DNA of 55,781 nt, taken from assembly GCA_964475985.1 (NCBI GenBank), contig CAYYYP010000019.1, positions 1-55,781 on the forward strand, read 5' to 3'. The notes beneath the pieces are model-generated. The model was not told the DNA's origin and ran no database searches. It was given only the letters and a program-made list of their open reading frames with translations. This document shows, one piece after another, positions 1-8,350 of this stretch (within the stretch, counting starts at the first letter, position 1; each line of letters opens with the position of its first letter). A program made the translations under genes and the position numbers. The stretch comes from CAYYYP01 sp964475985. Its GTDB lineage: Bacteria > Bdellovibrionota > UBA1018 > CAYHWW01.

Positions 1-135
1 TCAAAGGAGATAGCATTATCTTTGCCTAAGGCAACTATCATCTACCCAAACCTCTACTCATTCGAGTGGAGGGCGGACGAAATCGCACAGACTTCATTGC
101 AATAAAGTATGGCGCCCTGTTCCTTCTTTAGCGGA
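1..135. other. Left-edge sequence with no recognised feature
   Basis: No open frame of useful length, RNA gene or repeat is visible here. The segment lies downstream of the small minus-strand ORF at 136-351 and is cut by the window edge. Confidence 0.3.
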
Positions 136-351
136 CTAAAATGCGAACCTTTCGGAGTCACGTCGATGATGGCGGCCCACGCCAGTCTCGCCCACCAGAG
201 ATCGATTGAGTTTGGTCAGGGAAATCAGCTGGGGCCCACCGGCAGGTACCTGCGTTATCAGCCAAAGCATGGCTCTGGGTAGCTGCCCCGTTGTTGCCGA
301 TAAAAGACTTAATCCAATGGCCGCGCTGATGAACTTTGAAACATATTCCAT
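136..351 (-). CDS. Small hypothetical protein, weakly supported
   Basis: A 71-residue frame with a plausible ribosome site (AGGAAAA) about four bases before its ATG. The first 30 residues are hydrophobic and could form one membrane segment or a weak signal; the tail is basic and histidine/arginine rich. It begins 27 bases after the stop of the helix-turn-helix frame at 379-810, on the same strand, so the two could have been co-transcribed. I recognise no family. A second frame (158-376) overlaps it, so coding is uncertain. The main support is the ribosome site and the placement directly behind a recombinase-like remnant. Confidence 0.3.
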   Translation of the reverse strand: MEYVSKFISAAIGLSLLSATTGQLPRAMLWLITQVPAGGPQLISLTKLNRSLVGETGVGRHHRRDSERFAF

Positions 352-378
352 AATTTTTTCCTATCGCAGACGCCACTC

Positions 379-810
379 TTAGCGCTCTAACTGCCGCAAT
401 CGATCCTTAATGGTTGTCGTTCCCACTTGGAAGTGAACTGCCAACTGTTGAATGGTAAGCCTCTGTGATTGCCTAAGGGTTGCCAGCTCAGTCAAATCCA
501 CAGAACCTTTGACCCAGGTCACTTGTCGGGCTACCGAGCCCGTGAGCACCTGCTGTCGTTGTTCGAGAAGATAAGGCCAGCGCCCACCACTTGTCTTTTT
601 CGCGCCTGGCTTCGTTGTCGGCGGCGGCGCGTCCTCTGCGCACAGGAGTGCGCCTGCGGTGAGCCGCCTTCTCCGCCTCGCCAGACGCGAAAAATCCTGC
701 GTGGTGCCGGTTTCAATCGGGGCTGCGTGGGGGAGCTCGGCGCTTCGCTGGAGCGGGTGGGGAGTTTCGGAGGGGATGGGGTCGTTTGGGTTGATTTTTT
801 GGGTAACTGG
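379..810 (-). pseudogene. 5'-truncated helix-turn-helix recombinase/transposase-like remnant
   Basis: The minus strand stays open for 143 codons between a TAA at 811-813 and a TAA at 379-381, but has no ATG; the only GTG lies about 54 codons from the end. The last 35 residues form a convincing helix-turn-helix: a LTIQQLAVHF helix, a QVGTTTIKDRLRQL recognition helix, then the stop. This is the pattern seen at the C-terminus of resolvase, invertase or transposase DNA-binding domains. The middle is proline, arginine and alanine rich and GC-richer than its surroundings. No catalytic domain is present. I read it as the tail of a mobile-element recombinase that lost its 5' part. A short real DNA-binding protein starting at the GTG is the alternative. 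Confidence 0.4.
638..653 (+). other. Perfect 6-bp stem with AGGA tetraloop
   Basis: GCGCAC, loop AGGA, GTGCGC forms a perfect hairpin inside the GC-rich stretch of the recombinase-like remnant, about 170 bases upstream of the MarR-GNAT gene. The loop carries GGA in a context (CACAGGAGTG) like CsrA/RsmA sites. It may also be chance in GC-rich sequence. Confidence 0.3.
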
Positions 811-814
811 TTAC
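803..814. promoter_or_regulatory. Candidate operator palindrome upstream of the MarR-GNAT gene
   Basis: GTAAC-TG-GTTAC is a perfect inverted repeat that ends 11 bases before the ATG of the MarR-GNAT fusion. MarR-family regulators commonly bind palindromes overlapping their own promoters, so autoregulation is a reasonable inference. Binding is not shown. Confidence 0.35.
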
Positions 815-825
815 ATATCTTTTGA

Positions 826-1788
826 ATGGGATTTTTTGATGATGTGGGGAAGATGGGGTTGGGATCGAGGGTTCGGGTGCTTGGGGAGAGGATTGGGGTG
901 GATGCGGCGGAGATTTATCTTCGTTATGGGGTTGGATTAAAACCGAAATGGTTTCCGGTTTTTTATGTTCTTTCGGAGAGGAACAAGATGACCGTCACTT
1001 CCATTGCGGAAAGCATTGGGCATTCCCATGTTTCAGTGAGCAAAATTTTGGGTGAGATGGGCAAGGCTGGTTTGATAAAGGAGGAAATGAACCTTAAGGA
1101 CCGTAGATGCACTTTTGTGAGTCTTTCCCGGAGTGGGAAAAATATTTCGCGGAAAATTAGTGATCAGTACATCGATGTTCGGTCGGCGATTGATGAGATT
1201 TCGGCGGAGGCCAGCCATGACCTTTGGGAGGCCCTCAAGGAATGGGAAGCATTGCTTGAAAAAAAATCACTGCTTCAACGGGTGCTATCGCATAAAAAGA
1301 GTCGAGAGTCGGCGGCCGTGCGGATTGAAGCCTATCAGCCAAAATTTCAAAAGGCGTTCCGAGCGCTCAACGAAGACTGGATAAAAACTTATTTTAAAAT
1401 GGAAAAACCAGATCACGATGCCCTTGATTACCCAAAGGAGTATATCCTTGATCGCGGTGGTTATATTTTTGTTGCTACTTTAAAGGGCAAACCCGTTGGT
1501 GTTTGTGCTCTGATCAAACGAGACGGTGCGCATGCCTATGAACTGGCAAAAATGGCCGTTGCCGCGGACGCACGCGGAAAAAACATTGGTTGGTTGCTTG
1601 GCAAGGCTGTAGTGGATAAAGCCCACGCATTGAATGCCGGACGAGTACTGGTTGAAAGCAATACGATCTTAAAGCCAGCGATCAAGCTTTATCAGAAATT
1701 GGGATTTAAAGAAATTTCCGGCCCTAAAACTCCCTATCGTCGTTGTAATATTCAAATGGAGCTTAACCTAAATACTACGGTGAAATAG
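826..1788 (+). CDS. MarR-type regulator fused to GNAT N-acetyltransferase
   Basis: 320 residues in two parts. Residues about 38-110 form a winged helix of MarR type: a KWFPVFYVLS helix, the IAESIGHSHVSVSKIL recognition region and the DRR wing turn. Residues about 165-315 are a GNAT acetyltransferase with motif A (VAADARGKNIGWLLGKAVV) and the terminal YQKLGFKE element typical of the fold. This domain pair is a known 'bifunctional regulator/acetyltransferase' architecture; the acetylated substrate is unknown. The start at 826 fits the family, whose members begin with a short FF-V-G-ALGSRLR-like helix, although no clear ribosome site precedes it. A perfect palindrome lies just upstream. Confidence 0.85.
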   Translation: MGFFDDVGKMGLGSRVRVLGERIGVDAAEIYLRYGVGLKPKWFPVFYVLSERNKMTVTSIAESIGHSHVSVSKILGEMGKAGLIKEEMNLKDRRCTFVSLSRSGKNISRKISDQYIDVRSAIDEISAEASHDLWEALKEWEALLEKKSLLQRVLSHKKSRESAAVRIEAYQPKFQKAFRALNEDWIKTYFKMEKPDHDALDYPKEYILDRGGYIFVATLKGKPVGVCALIKRDGAHAYELAKMAVAADARGKNIGWLLGKAVVDKAHALNAGRVLVESNTILKPAIKLYQKLGFKEISGPKTPYRRCNIQMELNLNTTVK

Positions 1789-1800
1789 TGCGCACCTCAG

Positions 1801-3219
1801 TTATCGGGCCGAGTCCGCCCTAACTTGAAAGACTAAGGTATTATTTCCAAGGCCTAAAAGGATAGCTCTGCCGTCGCGGGAAAACTGTAGAACACGGTGC
1901 ATGGAATGCGCCTCCGGCACCAAGGAAGCATAATTGTATCGAACGGGCTCATGAAGTGCGTCGCTTGAAACAAGTACGAGATCTTGCCCCGAAATCGCCG
2001 CGAGTTGGATGGATCCGGTATCGATCATATGCCAGGCGAATTTGTCTACATTCGGCAAAATCGAGACCGCCCGAAAAATTTCCGGACTTTCATGTGGCTT
2101 TGAAATATCCCACCGGGCAACCACCCGAAGGGCCGTATCTACAGCCATGGAAGCGCCGGACGCATCATCCTTTCGTTTAACTTTTAATACCTTATAGGCA
2201 AATTCAAGCGCTAACCAACGACCATCAATGGACGTCTGGGAGCTTGTAATCAAAAGCGGGTCCGCTCCATAATGTTTAGGCCCCATGCGCCAGAAACTAT
2301 CAATTAAAGGTTTGAGGTCTTTGAGGTTAAGCTCAAACACGGCATCCTGCTTCAGCCTATAAGCTCGGTACTTATTGGTTGGCGCTTTGGTTATCATCAA
2401 TCTGCCATCTGGACTCATCCACTGTAACGCCCCAGGCGGCCTTAACACTTTAAATCCATCGCCCGCACGGGTGATTTTGATAACTTGGGTCCGGGTCAAG
2501 GCGGCGCCCGGCAGTTCACGGAAAGGAAAAGCTAACGTAAGTCCGTCATTTGAAATTTTTAGTCCTTCTGCCCCATAATTGAACTGAGCTTCAGGAATCG
2601 GAGCCCGATATTGTTTTGCCTTCACATCCGGACGGCCGAGATCCCAAATTGTAAAAATAAATTCCAGTCCATTTGGTTCGGCAATAACAAATTTACCGCC
2701 CTCATCGGAAATTGCAGTATTCACCCAAGCGAATAAAGTGCGCTTATCCTCCCCCTCTCCCGCACTGAGCTCCGTCATCTGTTTCGTAGCAAAATCAAAA
2801 CGAAAGAATTTTTGTTTCTCATCTGACCAAGCTTTCAGCGTACGCACTAACGCCCACCCTGCTCCCGTATCAACCTTTATGAGGTCAGCCGGTCCCACAA
2901 AATAATCATTTAAATAAATCAATTCTTGCGATGTTCGGTTAAAAAAAACTCCAAGCTTTCCTTGGTTATGCGAAATACTATTTGGATCCTGAAAACGAGA
3001 TCCGTGAAGGCTTTGAACCGAAGGGAACAGATATCCCTCACAAGGTTCGAGGCGTAAGGGTAAATATACCCAGTCTAGCTTTCCTTGGGCACCCGAACTG
3101 ATGCGCGAATTATATCTCACGATCTCTACTGCGGCATACCCCGCCTGCGGCAGCAAACACAAAATGACGGCAAGCAGGTGTAGAATCCCAAGTTTATTTT
3201 CGTTACGGCTCTTTTTCAT
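1801..3219 (-). CDS. Exported beta-propeller-like protein of unknown function
   Basis: About 472 residues from the chosen ATG. The frame is open for 60 further codons upstream, but that extension lacks signal character, whereas starting at 3219 gives a classic signal peptide (MKKSRNENK, hydrophobic stretch LGILHLLAVILCLLP, cleavage after GYA). Repeated SPDGR, SIDGRWLALEF and FSRDGRAILL motifs near 15-residue strand patterns suggest a WD40/TolB-like propeller in the periplasm or outside the cell. It ends 13 bases from the convergent MarR-GNAT gene and is divergent from the MFS gene. I do not recognise a specific family. Confidence 0.6.
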   Translation of the reverse strand: MKKSRNENKLGILHLLAVILCLLPQAGYAAVEIVRYNSRISSGAQGKLDWVYLPLRLEPCEGYLFPSVQSLHGSRFQDPNSISHNQGKLGVFFNRTSQELIYLNDYFVGPADLIKVDTGAGWALVRTLKAWSDEKQKFFRFDFATKQMTELSAGEGEDKRTLFAWVNTAISDEGGKFVIAEPNGLEFIFTIWDLGRPDVKAKQYRAPIPEAQFNYGAEGLKISNDGLTLAFPFRELPGAALTRTQVIKITRAGDGFKVLRPPGALQWMSPDGRLMITKAPTNKYRAYRLKQDAVFELNLKDLKPLIDSFWRMGPKHYGADPLLITSSQTSIDGRWLALEFAYKVLKVKRKDDASGASMAVDTALRVVARWDISKPHESPEIFRAVSILPNVDKFAWHMIDTGSIQLAAISGQDLVLVSSDALHEPVRYNYASLVPEAHSMHRVLQFSRDGRAILLGLGNNTLVFQVRADSAR

Positions 3220-3475
3220 ACGGCGGTTTCGTAACACCCCTGAGTTTGAAAATATATAATATTTAGGCGGCCCCTCCGGATTGTTTCTATAAACGAACAC
3301 TTTTAGAAAATTTGGGACTAGCGACGTCTTTGAGTGGAAAGAAATTCTTTTGGGTGGCTGGGCGGTTGGTGAAGGACAATTAAATTTATTTGCAACCAAG
3401 GAACTCGAAATGAAGCACGGAATACCTAAAATCTATTGTGAAAGAGATTATGCAGACCCATTACTCTCGACTTAA

Positions 3476-4708
3476 ATGAACCCATCGCCTATTTCTAAAG
3501 AGATGATTTTTTTTAAGGCATGGAATAATTTGGTGAAACTTCCGCGAGAAATCTGGGTGCTATGCGTCGCGACCTTGGTGAATCGTATGGGCACGATGGT
3601 TCTTCCCTTTTTGATCCTCTACCTCACCCGTGAACTACATTATTCTGTAAAACAGGCCGGATTTGTACTTTCGCTTTACGGAGCGTCGGCGCTGGTTATC
3701 GCTCCTATTTCTGGTTGGCTCAGCGACCGGCTGGGTGCCGTCAGGGTTATGCCCATCTCGCTTTTTTTGTCTGGGATAACGCTACTGATTTTTCCGCTAG
3801 CGCAAAAACTCCCGGCCATTGTTGCGGCAACTTTAATCCTCGCGGTCTTTAGCGAAGCATTTCGTCCGGCGAATATGGCAGCCCTGGGCGGGCTTACGAC
3901 TCCGGAACAAAAGAAAGCTGCGTTTAGCCTTAACCGTTTGGCCGTAAATCTTGGAATGAGCGTAAGCCCGGTCATGGCTGGCCTCCTCACGCAAGTTTCA
4001 TTTTTGGCATTATTTTGGATCGATGCGGTAACCACTCTGTTGGCGAGCGGAATTCTTTTGATTTACTCACGTAAACTTTTGGCATTTAAACCCAAACTAG
4101 GTCTTAACCAAAATCGCCCTTTATTAAAAAGCGGCCGGCTGAGGGGAGCGCTCACAGATTCGACCTTCCGAATTTTTCTCTTGGCATGCGTCCCGGTGGG
4201 CATGGTTTTTTTCCAACACCAATCCACAATGCCCCTCTTTTTTGTTCAAGACTTAGGTTTCTCCGAAAAAACCTACGGACTTCTACTTGCTATAAATACG
4301 GTGCTGGTTCTTATGTTTGAAATTCCCTTAAACGCCGCCACCGCCCATTGGAGTCATCCAAAAACCATGGCCATTGGCGCTTTTCTTTTTGCCCTGGGCT
4401 TTGGCGCCCTAAGTATCGTTTGGGAAATCTGGGGAGTAATTTTCACCATCGTTTTATGGAGTTTTGGAGAAATGATTCTTTTTCCTGGGATGTCGGCCTT
4501 TATTTCAGATCGTGCCCCGCCCGAAAAACAAGGCGAATACATGGGGCTGTTTACCATGGCCTTCGGTTTAGCGTTTGTTTTAGGGCCCATTGCCGGGACG
4601 CAAATCTTAGAGAGCCAAGGCGCCGTTACGCTGTGGATTTTGGTGTTTGGATTAGGAATTATTTCCACCGGGATTCTGGGCACTTTAAAAGTCCCAAGAA
4701 ATATTTGA
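3476..4708 (+). CDS. Major facilitator superfamily transporter, drug-efflux-like
   Basis: 410 residues with about 12 hydrophobic segments and no other domain. The loop between TM2 and TM3 carries GWLSDRLGAVRVMP, the MFS motif A (GxLaDrxGrkxxl). A long cytoplasmic loop around residues 195-220 separates the two six-helix halves. It belongs to the inner membrane and probably exports small molecules; the substrate cannot be read from sequence. It stands alone between a divergent exported protein and a small barrel gene 85 bases downstream on the same strand. No strong ribosome site precedes the ATG. Confidence 0.8.
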   Translation: MNPSPISKEMIFFKAWNNLVKLPREIWVLCVATLVNRMGTMVLPFLILYLTRELHYSVKQAGFVLSLYGASALVIAPISGWLSDRLGAVRVMPISLFLSGITLLIFPLAQKLPAIVAATLILAVFSEAFRPANMAALGGLTTPEQKKAAFSLNRLAVNLGMSVSPVMAGLLTQVSFLALFWIDAVTTLLASGILLIYSRKLLAFKPKLGLNQNRPLLKSGRLRGALTDSTFRIFLLACVPVGMVFFQHQSTMPLFFVQDLGFSEKTYGLLLAINTVLVLMFEIPLNAATAHWSHPKTMAIGAFLFALGFGALSIVWEIWGVIFTIVLWSFGEMILFPGMSAFISDRAPPEKQGEYMGLFTMAFGLAFVLGPIAGTQILESQGAVTLWILVFGLGIISTGILGTLKVPRNI

Positions 4709-4793
4709 AGAGGGCCGTGGCGTCGTATTCGTTGCGGTAAAAATGAAACTCGTTTACTGTATGGAAACCACCCTACTAAGGAGAACGACAACT

Positions 4794-5372
4794 GTGAAAA
4801 ATTTAAAGATTTTAGGGCGAAAATCGGTACTTTGCTTAGCACTTTTGACCACAAACGTTTGGGCGCAGAATCCACGCCGGGCGGCCCCGGCTCCGAGGCC
4901 CGTTGCCGCTGAAGAAGTTTCTCGGCCTGCGCCCAGGGAAACTCGTTCATCTCCTTCTTTTCAGAGAATTCGTTACGACTTGGGTTTCTCTACAGGTACT
5001 TCCCGGGGTACAAGTTTTTACGAGTTAAATTTAGGCTTGGATATCTTTTTGACCTCGTGGTTCTCCATTCGAAACGCGCCGTTTCTAAGGTTTCAAAGCG
5101 GTCAGGATAAAAATTACGGCTTAGATTCTTCTGGTCGATTGAATTACGCCGTAGGCTTAGATTCGCTGGCGCTTGATTTCCACGGCGGTGCTGGTTACCG
5201 TTTCCAGAATTTAAGGAGCAATGTTCCCTTCGGTGAACTGGGTTTAGGTGTGCAATTAGGTGGTCTTCATATTGGCGGCAACGTGAAAGCGTTGGTCTAC
5301 TCTTGGGTGAACTCAGGGGCCGCCAATGAATATGTCTACACACTTTCGGCTTCCGGAAGTGGCGGCTTTTAG
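4794..5372 (+). CDS. Small outer-membrane beta-barrel-like protein
   Basis: The frame opens at 4743, but the GTG at 4794 is preferred: AAGGAG lies about 10 bases upstream and the product then starts with a good signal peptide (basic KNLKILGRK, hydrophobic SVLCLALLTTNVWA, cleavage before QNP). About 192 residues. After a proline/alanine linker the rest alternates polar and hydrophobic residues with many aromatics and glycines (FYELNLGLDIFL, AVGLDSLALDFHGGAGYRF, LGLGVQLGGLHIGGNV), as in 8- to 10-strand barrels. The terminal residue is phenylalanine, the usual barrel signal recognised by BamA. Function unknown. Confidence 0.6.
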   Translation: MKNLKILGRKSVLCLALLTTNVWAQNPRRAAPAPRPVAAEEVSRPAPRETRSSPSFQRIRYDLGFSTGTSRGTSFYELNLGLDIFLTSWFSIRNAPFLRFQSGQDKNYGLDSSGRLNYAVGLDSLALDFHGGAGYRFQNLRSNVPFGELGLGVQLGGLHIGGNVKALVYSWVNSGAANEYVYTLSASGSGGF

Positions 5373-5416
5373 ATTTAGAGAATGCTGCTAAAAACTAAAA
5401 TTTTCCTGCCTTGAAG

Positions 5417-6259
5417 TTATTCCTGGGATTCCCGCAAACGACTGCTGCGTTTCGTAGCGGCAAGCACAGCTTTGATAAGCGTGACCCGCAGTTTACCTTC
5501 TTCCAGCGCCATAAGGCCATCAATGGTGCAGCCTGCAGGGGTCGTCACTTCATCTTTTAAAAATGCTGGGTGTTCATCACGCGCCATCACCATCTTAGAT
5601 GCGCCAAGCAAGGTTTGGGTTGCTAACAGAGTTGCGACTTTTCGTGGCAATCCTACTTTGACGCCAGCTTCACTCAAAGCCTCGATGATGAGATAAACGT
5701 AGGCTGGCCCGCAACCACTTAATCCCGTGACACCATCCATGAGACGCTCTTCGACAAAGAGAGCTGGCCCAACGGACTCAAATATCTTCTGTGCTAAACT
5801 TAAATATTCTTGCGGGCACTCTTCTTTAGCGCAAAGGGCCGTTACTCCTTCACCGATGAGGGCCGGCGTATTAGGCATGGCTCTCAGCACATTTGATCGC
5901 TCAGCGATCCATTTAGAAAGTTGATCAAGGGTCACTGATGCACTTATGGAAATCAATAAATGATCCTTGGTAAAATATTCAGCGATGGGTTTTAGAACAT
6001 TTTTTATTTGGTGAGGTTTCACGCAAAGAATAATAACTTTTGATTCCTGAACTAAACGCGCGTTATCGGTGTGACAAAAAATTCCAAGGCGTTTTGAGAG
6101 GTCCGTAGCCCGTTCTGAACTCCGTGTACTAGCGCTTAACTTAAATTCGGAAGCCCTTTTTCGAAGCAGGCCCTTCACTAACGCCTCACCCATTTTGCCG
6201 GCCCCTAGAATACCAACGGAAATCAACGAATTTTTACCCGCAGTTTTTTTTACGCTCAT
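5417..6259 (-). CDS. proC: Pyrroline-5-carboxylate reductase
   Basis: 280 residues, the normal size. Reduces 1-pyrroline-5-carboxylate to L-proline with NAD(P)H, the last step of proline synthesis. The N-terminal Rossmann motif GILGAGKMGEALVKGLL binds the cofactor. The family signature GLSGCGPAYVYLIIEALSEAG lies in the C-terminal dimerisation domain and is followed by the conserved TPAGCTIDG region (usually SPGGTT). The start overlaps the end of proA by four bases, so translation is probably coupled. It is the last gene of a flavin reductase-proB-proA-proC run. Confidence 0.95.
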   Translation of the reverse strand: MSVKKTAGKNSLISVGILGAGKMGEALVKGLLRKRASEFKLSASTRSSERATDLSKRLGIFCHTDNARLVQESKVIILCVKPHQIKNVLKPIAEYFTKDHLLISISASVTLDQLSKWIAERSNVLRAMPNTPALIGEGVTALCAKEECPQEYLSLAQKIFESVGPALFVEERLMDGVTGLSGCGPAYVYLIIEALSEAGVKVGLPRKVATLLATQTLLGASKMVMARDEHPAFLKDEVTTPAGCTIDGLMALEEGKLRVTLIKAVLAATKRSSRLRESQE

Positions 6260-7545
6260 CCCGTGAACCCATCCCCTCTAACTTGTCCGGTTCCTTCAAT
6301 GAGCCAACGCACACTCGTCAGCTCCCTTAACCCCACTGGGCCCCGCACATGAAGTTTTTGGGTGCTAATCCCAATTTCTCCGCCTAGGCCCAACGCTTCC
6401 CCATCGGTAAACCGAGTGGAGGCATTCCAATAAACCACTGCCGCATCAACTTCGGTTTGAAATTTTTCCGCAACGCTCTGGGATTCCGTCACAATGGCCT
6501 CTGAATGATGGGAACCATGCGCAGAAATATGTGCAATGGCCGCTGCGGCATCTGGAACGACCTTACAATTCATTTCAAAATCCAGATATTCCTGATCAAA
6601 ATTTTGATCGCGCGCAGAATTCAACAAGCCTTCCGTTTGGTGGGCCGATAAAATTTTTAGGGTGGTTTCGCATCCATTCCATTTCACTTTATGGGGCAAA
6701 AGTTTCTGATAAAGCTTTGGCAGGAACCGCTGCGCCACGGCATCGTGCACCAATAATGTCTCCATGGCATTACAAACGCCTGGACGCTGCACTTTAGCGT
6801 TTTCTACGATAGCGAGCGCCATTTCAAGATTTGCTGATTCATCAACGAACACATGACAAAGACCACGATCGTTTTTTATAATGGGAATTGCGGAATTTTC
6901 GGTCACGAAATGAATCAGGCGGTCTCCGCCCCGCGGAATTACGACATCAATATATTTTGTTTGCTTAAGGAGCGGCAATACTAAGTCTCGCTCGGAATTA
7001 GAGAGACCCCAAAAAACATCTAAGGAGATGCCCGTCTCCGTAAGAGCCTCCGCAAATAGTGAATAGAGCACCGAGGTACTTTCCTGGGCCTCCTTACCAG
7101 CCTTGAGTATGAGAGCATTTCCAGATTTCATGGCCAAGGCAAACGCGTCCACTGCAACGTTGGGCCGGGATTCAAAAATAATAAAAAGTGCGCCTAAAGG
7201 TGACCTGACCTGCTTGGTTTTTAAGCCGTTAGATAAAACTCTTTCTGTAACCACTTCATTTAACGGATCGGGCATGGCGGCAATTTTTAACAATGCGCTG
7301 GCCATCGCCTGAATTCGACTTTCACTTAAAATCAAACGCTCCTTAAAGGCCGAAGTGGAGTTAACTGGCAAAGCTTCTAAATCTTTTTTATTGGCAAACA
7401 AAATTTTATCTTTAGAATTTAAAATTTTATTTGCGAGCACCGTAAGCAATTGATCACGCGATTTCAGTTCTGGGGTGCGCCTAGCTTGCTTAAGCCGAAC
7501 CAAGCGGGAAAGTACTTCCGGAGGAAGGACTTGAGAGAGGGTCAT
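6256..7545 (-). CDS. proA: Gamma-glutamyl phosphate reductase
   Basis: 429 residues. Converts glutamyl-5-phosphate to glutamate semialdehyde with NADPH, the second step of proline synthesis. It is an aldehyde-dehydrogenase-fold protein with the family-specific active-site stretch VQRPGVCNAMETLLVH containing the catalytic cysteine, plus the FESRPNVAVDAFALAMKSGN cofactor-side signature. It overlaps proB upstream and proC downstream by four bases each, a tight operon that puts all three proline enzymes together. Confidence 0.96.
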   Translation of the reverse strand: MTLSQVLPPEVLSRLVRLKQARRTPELKSRDQLLTVLANKILNSKDKILFANKKDLEALPVNSTSAFKERLILSESRIQAMASALLKIAAMPDPLNEVVTERVLSNGLKTKQVRSPLGALFIIFESRPNVAVDAFALAMKSGNALILKAGKEAQESTSVLYSLFAEALTETGISLDVFWGLSNSERDLVLPLLKQTKYIDVVIPRGGDRLIHFVTENSAIPIIKNDRGLCHVFVDESANLEMALAIVENAKVQRPGVCNAMETLLVHDAVAQRFLPKLYQKLLPHKVKWNGCETTLKILSAHQTEGLLNSARDQNFDQEYLDFEMNCKVVPDAAAAIAHISAHGSHHSEAIVTESQSVAEKFQTEVDAAVVYWNASTRFTDGEALGLGGEIGISTQKLHVRGPVGLRELTSVRWLIEGTGQVRGDGFTG

Positions 7546-8345
7546 TTTTTTCTCCGAGGGCGCCGCTGCTTGGGAAAAAAAGTACCCGGACGCTCACCGC
7601 TATGGAGACGGTTTAGAATTTGTACACCATCTCCCCTCACTAAAAATACGTCAATCCCCTGCTCAGTGGCGCCCTTGGCCGCAAGTAATTTTGAGCGCAT
7701 CCCGCCCCTACCCTTACCCGACGATGAAGCAGAGCTCGCTAGTTTAAGGATCCCATCATCGATATGATCCACATAGCTGATGAGATTTGCACTACGGTCC
7801 TTGGTCGGATCCGCGTTAAAAAGCCCATCTACATCGGTGAGAATAACTAGGCTTTCGGCACCTAGGACTTGAGCAACTTTGGCAGATAAATTGTCGTTAT
7901 CACCAAACTGGATTTCTTCGGTGGAGACGGCATCATTTTCATTAAGGATAGGGGTCACGCCCCATTTTAAAAGTTGAAGTACCGTGTTTTTGAAATTTTT
8001 TCGGCGTAAATCATCCGCTAAATCATCGTAGGTCAAAAGCACTTGCGCACCTAGAAGCCCGTGGGCCTGAAGTGCGATATTGTAAAGATCCATGACCTGA
8101 GGTTGACCAATGGCGCTAAGCGCCTGTTTTTCCGAAAGGGATCGTTTAGATTTTTGCAGGGAAATTCTTTGCATCGCCGTAGCAATGGCGCCGGAGGTGA
8201 CCCAGACGACTTGAATTCCGGCTTTTTGTTTGAGGAACGCAACTTGTTTCATCCACTCCCTAAGCAATAGGGGTCCACCGCCCGTTACGAGCTGGCTGCC
8301 CGCCTTAATGACCCAAATCGGTTTTTTAGTGGATTTTTTTTTCAT
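7542..8345 (-). CDS. proB: Glutamate 5-kinase, short form without PUA domain
   Basis: 267 residues. Phosphorylates L-glutamate at the gamma carboxyl, the committed and normally proline-inhibited step. Seen: the amino-acid-kinase start VIKAGSQLVTGGG, the VTSGAIA turn, NENDAVSTEEIQFGDNDNLSAKVA, and TDVDGLFNADP. It ends right after the kinase domain with a basic tail. The roughly 100-residue C-terminal PUA domain of E. coli ProB is absent, as in several other bacterial lineages. It starts five bases after the stop of the flavin reductase gene and overlaps proA by four bases. Confidence 0.94.
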   Translation of the reverse strand: MKKKSTKKPIWVIKAGSQLVTGGGPLLLREWMKQVAFLKQKAGIQVVWVTSGAIATAMQRISLQKSKRSLSEKQALSAIGQPQVMDLYNIALQAHGLLGAQVLLTYDDLADDLRRKNFKNTVLQLLKWGVTPILNENDAVSTEEIQFGDNDNLSAKVAQVLGAESLVILTDVDGLFNADPTKDRSANLISYVDHIDDGILKLASSASSSGKGRGGMRSKLLAAKGATEQGIDVFLVRGDGVQILNRLHSGERPGTFFPKQRRPRRKK

Positions 8346-8350
8346 GGAGT

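Noticed and set aside
469..825. Plus-strand 118-codon frame
   Set aside because: Opposite the helix-turn-helix frame, Arg/Cys rich with no recognisable pattern; shadow of GC-rich DNA.
4354..4950. 198-codon minus-strand frame opposite the MFS gene
   Set aside because: Basic, proline-rich, low-quality translation lying over the coding strand of a clear transporter and the next gene; a shadow.
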